From Pseudomonadota bacterium (lineage in GTDB: Bacteria > Pseudomonadota > Alphaproteobacteria > Rhizobiales > Xanthobacteraceae), in the NCBI GenBank assembly GCA_021779635.1, contig JAJYAH010000130.1:1-12153 (forward strand): 12,153 nt of DNA, in the 5' to 3' direction. A program made the translations under genes and the position numbers. Shown in pieces: positions 6,429 through 11,962 of the stretch. How positions within the stretch are numbered: position 1 is the stretch's first letter; every line of letters begins with the position of its first letter. Under the pieces are notes generated by a model, which did no database searches, was not told where the DNA came from, and saw only the letters and a program-made list of their open reading frames with translations.

Positions 6429-7231
6429 GAACCGGGCTGCTTCTGGCGCGACGGTGTCAGCGCGTTCGAGACCTTGCGGCAATAGCCGGCATAATCGGCC
6501 GAGGTACGAAAATCCTCACCCCGCGGCTCGGCGGCGTCGATGCGAAACTCGGCGCCGATGCGTCCAGGCCGCGATGTCATCACGATCACGCGTTGCGACA
6601 AATATACCGATTCAAACACCGAATGCGTGACGAATATAACCGTCTTGCGCAGATTGCGCCACAGCGAGAGCAGATCGTTGTTCAGCCGGAAACGGGTGAT
6701 TTCGTCAAGCGCGGCGAACGGCTCATCCATCAGCAGGATGTCCGGATCCGTGACCAGAGCGCGGGCAAGCGAGACCCGCATCTTCATGCCGCCCGATAAT
6801 TCGCGCGGGTAAGCGTCGGCGAATTCGGCTAGCCCGACCTGCGCCAGCGCCTCGCCGACGCGCGTATTCGCCTCCGCGGCCGGAGCACGCGCCAGTTTCA
6901 GGGGCAATCGCACGTTCTCCCGCACGCTGGTCCATGGCATCAGGGTCGGCTCCTGAAAAACGAAGCCGATGGCACGCCCTGCGCGCGCCTGACCGTGAGG
7001 TTGAGAAATGCCGATGCTCCCGGAGGTCGGTGCGTTGAGGCCCGCAATCAGGCGCAGGGCCGTTGATTTCCCGCAACCCGACGGTCCAAGCAACGACACG
7101 AACTCGCCTTTGCCAACTTCCAGATCGAACGGCCCCAGCGCCGTCACGCCGTTGTCATAGACCTTGGTGACGCCACGAAGGCTTACCGCGAGGCGTGTGC
7201 TAATTTGGGATACGGCTGTGGAATCGGCCAT
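6425..7231 (-). CDS. ABC transporter ATP-binding protein (SsuB/TauB-type)
   Basis: This 268-residue protein is a complete ABC ATPase that powers the importer from the cytoplasmic face. Walker A is GPSGCGKST (49-57), the Q-loop is Gln93 in FVFQEPTLMPW, and the signature motif is LSGGM (145-149). Walker B is ILLMDEP (165-171), with the D-loop at about 175-176 and the switch His203 in FVTHS. The phrases LMPW and DEPFAALDEITR are characteristic of the nitrate/taurine/sulfonate/pyrimidine subgroup. It begins 27 bp after the substrate-binding protein gene, and its last bases overlap the permease start. Confidence 0.95.
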   Translation of the reverse strand: MADSTAVSQISTRLAVSLRGVTKVYDNGVTALGPFDLEVGKGEFVSLLGPSGCGKSTALRLIAGLNAPTSGSIGISQPHGQARAGRAIGFVFQEPTLMPWTSVRENVRLPLKLARAPAAEANTRVGEALAQVGLAEFADAYPRELSGGMKMRVSLARALVTDPDILLMDEPFAALDEITRFRLNNDLLSLWRNLRKTVIFVTHSVFESVYLSQRVIVMTSRPGRIGAEFRIDAAEPRGEDFRTSADYAGYCRKVSNALTPSRQKQPGS

Positions 7232-7258
7232 TACGTCTCTGGTTCTTGCAGTTCTTAT

Positions 7259-8311
7259 CTATTTCTTGGGTCGCAAATCCAGGCCGACGCCCTTATTGAC
7301 AAAGCGAAGCGTGTAGGTTTTCCGGAAGTCGATGTCGCCGCGGACCACGCCCGCGCGCACCATCTTGTCGAAAAAGCTGGTAGCCCGTGCATCGGTCATG
7401 GCGCCGATGCCGTCGCGCAAGGTGTCGCCGGAATCGACAATTCCATATTCCTTCATCTTGGCAACGGAATAGGCCAACAACTCGTCGGTCATTTCCGGAT
7501 TGAGCTTCTTGATCATCGCGTTGCCTGGCGCGTTGTCGCCGTACAGATAATGGTACCAACCGACGATCGAGGCATCGACGAAACGCTGAACCAGATCCGG
7601 CTTTTTGTCGACAATTTCCCGGCGCGTCTCGATCAAGGTGGAGTAGGTATTGAAACCATAATCCGCCAGCAGGATGACTCCCGGCTTGAACTTGGCGGTT
7701 TGCTCGATCGCAAACGGCTCCGAGGTGACATAGCCCTGCATCGCGCTCTGCTTGTCGGCGAGGAACGGCTGCGCATTGAACGTATAGGGTTTGACCTTTT
7801 CCTCGCTGAATCCGTATTCAGACTTCAGCCATTGAAAATAGGTTGAGATACCTTCCTTGGATACAAACAGCGTCAGCGGCTTGAGGTCTTCCAGCCTGGC
7901 AATCTTGGATTCCGGATGCGTCACAAAGACCTGCGGATCCTTCTGGAAGATGGCGGCGACCGCCACCACCGGCACGTTATTCGCAGCCGCATCGAACGAC
8001 TGCAGGGTGTTTGCGCTCATGAAGAAATCGATCTTGCCGGCGATCAGCAGCATGCGATTGTTTTCGTTGGGGCCACCTGGCACGATGGTGACGTCCAGTC
8101 CGTAACTCTTGTAGGTGCCGTCGGCCAGCGCCTGGAAAAATCCACCGTGCTCCGCCTCCGGGACCCAGTTGGTTCCGAACGAGACCTTGTCCAGCGTGGT
8201 CTGGGCCGCTGCGGGCGAGATCGCCATCAGAACGACCATCAAGCCGGCCGTTAACGCTCGCGTCAAAAGAAGCGGGTTCATGATTGGACTCCGTCGATCG
8301 TTCTGGCCCAT
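7259..8311 (-). CDS. NMT1/THI5-like ABC transporter substrate-binding protein
   Basis: This 350-residue (or 340-residue) periplasmic solute receptor is the first gene of the operon. A signal peptide runs to about ...ISPAAA, followed by mature QTTLDKVSFGTNWVPEAEHGGFFQA. The segment TNWVPEAEHGGFF is typical of the NMT1/THI5-like (SsuA/ThiY/RibY) family, whose members bind sulfonates, pyrimidines, riboflavin precursors and similar compounds. VPGGPNENNRMLLIAGKIDFFMS is the usual ligand-site region. Two starts are equally supported: ATG 8311 with AGGGAG 8 nt upstream, and ATG 8281 with GGAG 7 nt upstream. Both leave the signal peptide intact. I report the longer form. The ligand cannot be fixed from sequence; the divergent creatininase-family gene hints at an amide or N-heterocycle. 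Confidence 0.9.
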   Translation of the reverse strand: MGQNDRRSPIMNPLLLTRALTAGLMVVLMAISPAAAQTTLDKVSFGTNWVPEAEHGGFFQALADGTYKSYGLDVTIVPGGPNENNRMLLIAGKIDFFMSANTLQSFDAAANNVPVVAVAAIFQKDPQVFVTHPESKIARLEDLKPLTLFVSKEGISTYFQWLKSEYGFSEEKVKPYTFNAQPFLADKQSAMQGYVTSEPFAIEQTAKFKPGVILLADYGFNTYSTLIETRREIVDKKPDLVQRFVDASIVGWYHYLYGDNAPGNAMIKKLNPEMTDELLAYSVAKMKEYGIVDSGDTLRDGIGAMTDARATSFFDKMVRAGVVRGDIDFRKTYTLRFVNKGVGLDLRPKK

Positions 8312-8364
8312 GATAGGAACTCCCTGCTGACCCGGACGTAGCTGACGTGTTCGCCGGGATTGAA

Positions 8365-8380
8365 TGCAAGCTATCTTGCA
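8365..8380. promoter_or_regulatory. Inverted repeat in the transporter/amidohydrolase divergent region
   Basis: TGCAAG-CTAT-CTTGCA is a perfect inverted repeat with 6-bp arms and a 4-bp spacer. It lies about midway between the starts at 8311 (-) and 8408 (+), so one bound regulator could control both the operon and the amidohydrolase. No regulator gene is adjacent. A further palindrome, GAAACGTTTC (8393-8402), lies just before the amidohydrolase start and resembles LacI-type operators. Confidence 0.5.
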
Positions 8381-8407
8381 AATCGGCCTAAAGAAACGTT
8401 TCGCTCG

Positions 8408-9223
8408 ATGACATCAATGTTTCCTCCCCGCGACTGGATCGACATTCACTGGCCGGACATTTCCGGAGCCGAGCCGGCGCGATGGATCGCAGTCCTGCCG
8501 TTGGCGGCGACCGAGCAGCACGGTCCGCATTTGCCTGTCGGCACCGACATCATGATAGCACGGGCCTATCTCGCACGGGTGCGCGAGCTCCTCGCCGATA
8601 CCATTCCCGTGACGTTCCTTCCGCTTCAGCCGGTCGGGATTTCTACCGAGCATATCGACTATCCGGGCACGCTGACGCTGCCCACCGAGGTTGCGCTGCA
8701 GGGCTGGATGGCGCTCGGGACCAGCGTCGCACGCGCAGGCGTCAAGAAGCTGGTGATGGTGACGAGTCACGGCGGCAACAGTGCGGCCATGAGCCTTGTC
8801 GCACAGGATTTGCGCGCGAAATACGGGCTTCTCGTTGTCAGCACGGGGTGGGCCCGCTTCGGCGCGCCGGAGGGATTGTTTTCTGCGGAAGAATTGCGCC
8901 ATGGCATTCACGGCGGCGCCGTCGAGACATCGATCATGCTGGCGCGCTACCCTGAGCAGGTCCGCAACGAAGCGATCGCGGATTTTCGTCCCGCGAGCAT
9001 CGCGATGGAGAAGGATCATCGCTGGCTGGCGGCGCACCGGCCAGCGCCGTTCGCGTGGCAGACCCAGGATCTTCACGCAAGCGGGGCCGCCGGCGATGCC
9101 ACGCAGGCCTCCGCGGAAAAAGGCCATCGTCTGCTCGATCACGGCGCCCGGGCATTCTGTGAATTGCTGGCTGATGTCGATAGATTCGATCCGGCAATGC
9201 TTTCGTCCGGCCCGAAGAGCTGA
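8408..9223 (+). CDS. Creatininase-family amidohydrolase
   Basis: This 271-residue protein is a metal-dependent amidohydrolase of the creatininase superfamily. The first metal-binding block has Glu36, His38 and Asp47 in TEQHGPHLPVGTD. SHGGNS (120-125) supplies a second histidine, and HGGAVETS (168-175) carries the conserved glutamate. The superfamily includes creatinine amidohydrolase, the MftE peptidase and FAPy deformylases, so the substrate cannot be named, but cleavage of an amide or formamide bond is expected in the cytoplasm. I chose ATG 8408. A TTG at 8360 has no ribosome binding site, and ATG 8417 is also possible. None of the starts has a strong Shine-Dalgarno sequence. It is divergent from the ABC operon, which makes a shared pathway (import, then hydrolysis) plausible. 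Confidence 0.9.
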   Translation: MTSMFPPRDWIDIHWPDISGAEPARWIAVLPLAATEQHGPHLPVGTDIMIARAYLARVRELLADTIPVTFLPLQPVGISTEHIDYPGTLTLPTEVALQGWMALGTSVARAGVKKLVMVTSHGGNSAAMSLVAQDLRAKYGLLVVSTGWARFGAPEGLFSAEELRHGIHGGAVETSIMLARYPEQVRNEAIADFRPASIAMEKDHRWLAAHRPAPFAWQTQDLHASGAAGDATQASAEKGHRLLDHGARAFCELLADVDRFDPAMLSSGPKS

Positions 9224-9261
9224 GACCTGCTCGGTTAGGCATCTGTAATCGCAGCCAGAAT

Positions 9262-9283
9262 ATGACAGCTCGCCGCCTGTCAT
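9262..9283. repeat. Inverted repeat before the dmeR promoter
   Basis: ATGACAG-N8-CTGTCAT is a perfect inverted repeat with 7-bp arms that ends on the first base of the dmeR -35 element. It could form a hairpin at the end of the amidohydrolase transcript (no T tract follows) or be a protein-binding site. The function is unknown. Confidence 0.45.
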
Positions 9284-9312
9284 TGACATAGTATAGGGGG
9301 GTACCCTATATC
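9283..9312 (+). promoter_or_regulatory. dmeR promoter
   Basis: TTGACA (9283-9288) is a perfect -35 element. TATATC (9307-9312) is the best -10, at 18-bp spacing. The transcription start would fall at about 9319-9320, on or next to the ATG of dmeR. The slightly long spacer is filled by the metal-repressor operator. Confidence 0.6.
9292..9310. promoter_or_regulatory. DmeR/RcnR-type operator
   Basis: TATAGGG-N5-CCCTATA is a perfect inverted repeat with 7-bp arms, and it includes an unbroken run of six G (9296-9301). An AT-flanked G/C tract is the known operator style of RcnR, DmeR and FrmR repressors. It lies between the -35 and -10 elements, so binding of apo-repressor would block RNA polymerase, and nickel or cobalt would relieve this. 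Confidence 0.75.
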
Positions 9313-9319
9313 TAGCATC

Positions 9320-9598
9320 ATGACACACACGATCAGAGAGAAGAAGAAGCTGCTTGCCCGGATAGGCCGCATTCGGGGCCAGGTTGAAGCGATCGAGCGG
9401 GCGTTGTCCGAAGAGGCGGGATGCGAGCGCATCATGCACATGATCGCGGGCATACGCGGCGGCGTTGCCGGCCTGATGGCGGAGGTGGTCGAGGATCACA
9501 TTCGCACCCATCTCGTCGACCCCGACAGGAATCCCGGTGCGCTTAACGCCGAGGCCGCGGATCAACTCATCGAAGTGATCCACACCTATTTGAAGTGA
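9320..9598 (+). CDS. dmeR: RcnR/DmeR-type nickel/cobalt-responsive repressor
   Basis: This 92-residue all-helical repressor of the CsoR/RcnR (DUF156) family has the usual full length. The N-terminus MTHTIREKKKLLARI closely follows that of RcnR. The four metal-ligand positions of RcnR are all present at the same numbers: His3, Cys35, His60 and His64. That is the Ni/Co-sensing set rather than the Cys-His-Cys set of copper sensors. Apo-protein should bind the G-tract operator at 9292-9310 and release it on metal binding. It is followed 8 bp later by the CDF exporter and forms one operon with it. No Shine-Dalgarno sequence precedes the ATG, and the promoter places the mRNA 5' end at or next to the start codon. 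The start is secure because His3 is a ligand. The symbol is assigned from family resemblance plus context. Confidence 0.9.
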   Translation: MTHTIREKKKLLARIGRIRGQVEAIERALSEEAGCERIMHMIAGIRGGVAGLMAEVVEDHIRTHLVDPDRNPGALNAEAADQLIEVIHTYLK

Positions 9599-9606
9599 GA
9601 ACAACC

Positions 9607-10869
9607 ATGACCGATGTCTCCAAGCTTGCGCGGCACGATCACGTCTTTCTGGGCGAAGACCACGAGAAAGCCGAACGCCGAACCTGGGCAGTGATCATCC
9701 TTTGCAGCGTCATGATGATCGCCGAAATCGTCGGTGGTGCTCTATTCGGCTCGTTGGCGCTTATTGCCGACGGATTGCACATGTCGACGCATGCCGGTGC
9801 ACTGCTGCTGGCCGCGCTGGCTTACACCTATGCCCGCAAATATGCCAACGATCGCAGGTTCACCTTCGGTACCGGCAAATTCGGTGACCTGGCGGGATAC
9901 ACCAGCGCCATCGTTCTTGCGATGATTGCCCTGCTGATCGGTTATGAAGCGGTATCGCGGCTGCTCAATCCGGTGGCCATCAGCTTCAACGAGGCGATCC
10001 CGATCGCGGTGCTTGGTCTGGCGGTGAACATCGCCAGCGCGTGGCTGTTGGCCGGTGGACATCATCACGGTCACAACCATGATCACCCGCATGGCCACGA
10101 CCATCATCATGGCGAGGAGCCTCATCGCATTGAACTCGGCACCGGCGCCATCGAAATCGAGGTCTTTGAAGACAATGTGCCGCCCCGCTTCCGCGTAAAG
10201 GCCGAAATGGCTGTGCTGCCGGCGGCTTCCGACGTCACCATCGAGACCGTCCGGCCGGATGGCAGCCGCCAGTTATTTCAGTTCGAGGATCGGCAAGGAT
10301 ATCTGGAGTCGCGCGGCGAAATTCCGGAACCGCATGCCTTTGTTGCCACAGTCCGCGTCGCGCACGGGGCGCAGCAACAGGACCACCGACTTGAATTCGA
10401 AGAGCACGATCATGATGCTGCGCACGGCGGGTATCACCGCGACAACAATATGCGGGCCGCCATCGTTCACGTCCTGGCCGATGCCGGCGTCTCCATCCTG
10501 GTCATTGTCGGGCTGCTGCTGGCGCGCGCGTTCGGCTGGCTCTGGATGGACCCGCTTGCCGGCTTGATCGGCGCGCTCGTCATCGCAAACTGGTCGGTCG
10601 GACTGCTGCGCGATACCGGTGGCATCCTGCTCGATCGAACGCCGGATCCGCGCATGGCCGAGAGAGTCCGTGTGGCCATCGAAAGCGACGGAGATCAAGT
10701 CACCGACCTGCATCTTTGGCGGCTTGGCCCCGGACATCTCGGCGCGATCGTCTCTGTCGCAACCAGCGGCACGCGCCAGGCGGCATATTACCGGCAGCGA
10801 TTGGCCCGATTCGCCGGTTTGTCCCATGTGACCGTGGAGGTCCAGCACTTCCATCAAGCCAACGGCTAG
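9607..10869 (+). CDS. dmeF: CDF-family Ni/Co efflux transporter (DmeF-like)
   Basis: This 420-residue inner-membrane cation diffusion facilitator exports divalent metal by proton antiport. The N-terminus HDHVFLGEDHEK (10-21) is typical of DmeF. The membrane metal site is His58-x3-His62 in TM2 (HMSTH) and His288-x3-Asp292 in TM5 (HVLAD); Zn exporters such as ZitB have HxxxD in TM2. Between TM4 and TM5 lies a histidine-rich loop (12 His in 152-173), then about 75 residues (roughly 177-253) with a beta-rich, non-membrane look, then a second His cluster (260-277). The C-terminal cytoplasmic domain follows the last membrane helices. ATG 9607 fits the family N-terminus. A GTG at 9595 overlaps the dmeR stop and is less likely. 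Expression should be metal-induced through dmeR. Confidence 0.9.
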   Translation: MTDVSKLARHDHVFLGEDHEKAERRTWAVIILCSVMMIAEIVGGALFGSLALIADGLHMSTHAGALLLAALAYTYARKYANDRRFTFGTGKFGDLAGYTSAIVLAMIALLIGYEAVSRLLNPVAISFNEAIPIAVLGLAVNIASAWLLAGGHHHGHNHDHPHGHDHHHGEEPHRIELGTGAIEIEVFEDNVPPRFRVKAEMAVLPAASDVTIETVRPDGSRQLFQFEDRQGYLESRGEIPEPHAFVATVRVAHGAQQQDHRLEFEEHDHDAAHGGYHRDNNMRAAIVHVLADAGVSILVIVGLLLARAFGWLWMDPLAGLIGALVIANWSVGLLRDTGGILLDRTPDPRMAERVRVAIESDGDQVTDLHLWRLGPGHLGAIVSVATSGTRQAAYYRQRLARFAGLSHVTVEVQHFHQANG

Positions 10870-10890
10870 CGCTCTGCCGCCGGTCACACG

Positions 10891-11163
10891 CTACAAATAT
10901 TTTGCGATCAGCCTGAAGTCCCTGAGCGCGGCCCGGCCTTTGGAGCCCGCCGCCTTGAAGGAACGTTCGAGGCCATGGCTGATATGATCGTGAATCAATG
11001 CCTTTTTGGCATTCTCGATCGCGCTCTCCACGGCCTGCAATTGTTGCGCGATCTGGGCGCAGGGCCGGCCCTGTTCGATCATCTCGATAATCGTTTCGAG
11101 ATGGCCATTGGCACGCTTGAGACGTCGGGCAATCGCGGAATGTGGGTGATCCAGCATGGTCAT
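10891..11163 (-). CDS. CsoR/RcnR-family (DUF156) metal- or formaldehyde-type repressor
   Basis: This 90-residue protein has the family core: IARRLKRANGHLETI (11-25), Cys35 in GRPCAQI, and ALIHDHISHGL (55-65). It keeps Cys35 and His60, but position 64, which is His in RcnR and Cys in CsoR, is Gly; His63 is next to it. The N-terminus carries His6 and His8 rather than the RcnR His3. The ligand set thus differs from dmeR, and the inducer is uncertain (another metal, or an FrmR-like aldehyde response). A strong AGGAGG lies 7 nt before ATG 11163, inside a palindromic element. It is convergent with dmeF, leaving only 21 bp between the two stop codons. Confidence 0.87.
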   Translation of the reverse strand: MTMLDHPHSAIARRLKRANGHLETIIEMIEQGRPCAQIAQQLQAVESAIENAKKALIHDHISHGLERSFKAAGSKGRAALRDFRLIAKYL

Positions 11164-11167
11164 CTCC

Positions 11168-11185
11168 TATCCTCCTGGCAGGATA
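11168..11185. promoter_or_regulatory. Operator-like palindrome 1 overlapping the ribosome binding site
   Basis: TATCCT-N6-AGGATA is an inverted repeat with 6-bp arms. On the minus strand it includes the AGGAGG Shine-Dalgarno sequence (11176-11171) of the CsoR-family gene. It matches the element at 11190-11207 at 15 of 18 positions. Repressor binding here or hairpin formation in the mRNA could each limit expression. Confidence 0.6.
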
Positions 11186-11189
11186 ACAC

Positions 11190-11207
11190 GATCCTCCCGG
11201 GAGGATA
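11190..11207. promoter_or_regulatory. Operator-like palindrome 2
   Basis: The 16-bp ATCCTCCCGGGAGGAT (11191-11206) is a perfect palindrome. With one flanking base on each side it is a near copy of 11168-11185, and the two start 22 bp apart, about two helical turns, so dimers or tetramers would bind the same DNA face. The GC-rich centre with AT edges suits a CsoR/RcnR-family protein. Autoregulation is the simplest inference. Confidence 0.6.
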
Positions 11208-11472
11208 GATAAAACGGCTTGACACCGGTAAGAGGCGGGCGTATCCGCCAATCGTTGCGCGGAACATCTCGTTTCGGGCAAACCTTGAACCCTCACGAAG
11301 AGCACATGGGCAGTATCACCTTTGGCAACGCCAATCCGACGATAGCGATCGGACCGGCGCTGCCGCCAGATATCAATCGCGACGGCCTTGGCCGCGTGAG
11401 GGTTGTGGTCGCAACGAGCTGACCGCCTGCCGCTCACTGGCCTGCCGCGCCAAGCGGAAGTGGAAGTGAGCG
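11208..11472. other. Intergenic region with a possible plus-strand promoter
   Basis: No gene is convincing here. TTGACA (11219-11224), followed after 17 bp by TATCCG (11242-11247), could be a plus-strand promoter for the small genes downstream. It would place the doubled palindrome in a divergent control region. A 38-codon frame from ATG 11306 to 11422 has a weak ribosome binding site and no recognisable family. Confidence 0.4.
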
Positions 11473-11784
11473 ATGTTCGCAAGACTCGCAGAATTCCGGC
11501 TTGTTCGGTCACGGCGCATCGCGCCGGGGCCGCATGCAGCCATCACGCATTGCAATGACAACCTGTCAGGTTTTCGCCGCCCGGCAGCAACGGGCAGGCG
11601 CCGGTCGCCAACCCCGGTGCTCGCCTGTCATTGGTTCAATCACAACGGCCGGCTGGAATGCCGCTGGCAGGCCGAGACCAATGACGCGCCAACCGACGCT
11701 TTCGATGAACACCACGCGACGGGTCGCTCCTGCGGCGGGTCGTCGATGCAACCGCGCGGCTGCGGCCTGGCGCTGACCGGATAG
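11473..11784 (+). CDS. Small hypothetical protein with CHW...GRLECRWQ motif
   Basis: This is a 103-residue reading frame. GGAAG (11462-11466) lies 6 nt before the ATG. The N-terminus MFARLAEFRL and the central segment LACHWFNHNGRLECRWQAE (50-68) resemble, from memory, small conserved hypothetical proteins common in Bradyrhizobium and relatives. They have no known function. It is cysteine- and histidine-containing and has no signal peptide or membrane segment. The C-terminal third looks less conserved and may be out of register with the family. Several other frames are open across this GC-rich stretch, so coding status is only moderately supported. Confidence 0.5.
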   Translation: MFARLAEFRLVRSRRIAPGPHAAITHCNDNLSGFRRPAATGRRRSPTPVLACHWFNHNGRLECRWQAETNDAPTDAFDEHHATGRSCGGSSMQPRGCGLALTG

Positions 11785-11797
11785 AGGAAGGACCAGC

Positions 11798-11896
11798 ATG
11801 GACGAAGGACCTAGTTGTCCCGCCACGCACCGGTCCGGTGCTGTGCCGGGAACCCCTTTCGCAAGGACGCGATCCAAGCCGGTCGAGGTGGCGTGA
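11798..11896 (+). CDS. Possible 32-residue microprotein
   Basis: ATG 11798 is preceded by a strong purine run AGGAAGGA (11785-11792) at 5-nt spacing, and the frame stops at TGA 11894-11896. The product starts MDEGPSCPATHRSG and resembles nothing I recognise. It follows the small gene ending at 11784 by 13 bp and could be co-transcribed with it. Support is the ribosome binding site only; length gives no statistical support. Confidence 0.3.
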   Translation: MDEGPSCPATHRSGAVPGTPFARTRSKPVEVA

Positions 11897-11920
11897 GCAT
11901 CTAGCTCCTTCGCTCACCTC
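11885..11920. repeat. Interrupted stem-loop before the last gene
   Basis: GAGGTG (11885-11890) can pair with CACCTC (11915-11920), and inside it GTGAGC (11893-11898) can alternatively pair with GCTCAC (11912-11917). These are two competing pairings of the same right arm. There is no T tract, so it is not a standard terminator. It lies in the leader of the gene at 11963. Confidence 0.3.
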
Positions 11921-11962
11921 GTGCCGTGGCTTGCCGGCATTGAGGTGACTACGGAGGCAGAG

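Noticed and set aside
6429..6482. TTG start at 6482 for the permease
   Set aside because: The ATG at 6428 forms a normal ATGA overlap with the ATPase stop; the extra 18 residues look unlike a permease N-terminus.
8360..8407. TTG start at 8360 for the creatininase-family gene
   Set aside because: It would translate through the inverted repeat at 8365-8380, and no ribosome binding site precedes it.
8414..9604. 396-codon minus-strand frame opposite the creatininase and dmeR genes
   Set aside because: It runs antisense through two genes with clear motifs and across the dmeR promoter, and has no recognisable domain.
11306..11422. 38-codon plus-strand frame between the CsoR-family gene and the small protein gene
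   Set aside because: It has a poor ribosome binding site and no recognisable homology; listed only as intergenic content.
10700..11512. 270-codon minus-strand frame through the dmeF end and the CsoR-family gene
   Set aside because: It overlaps the CsoR-family gene on the same strand in another frame; the latter has the AGGAGG ribosome binding site and family motifs.
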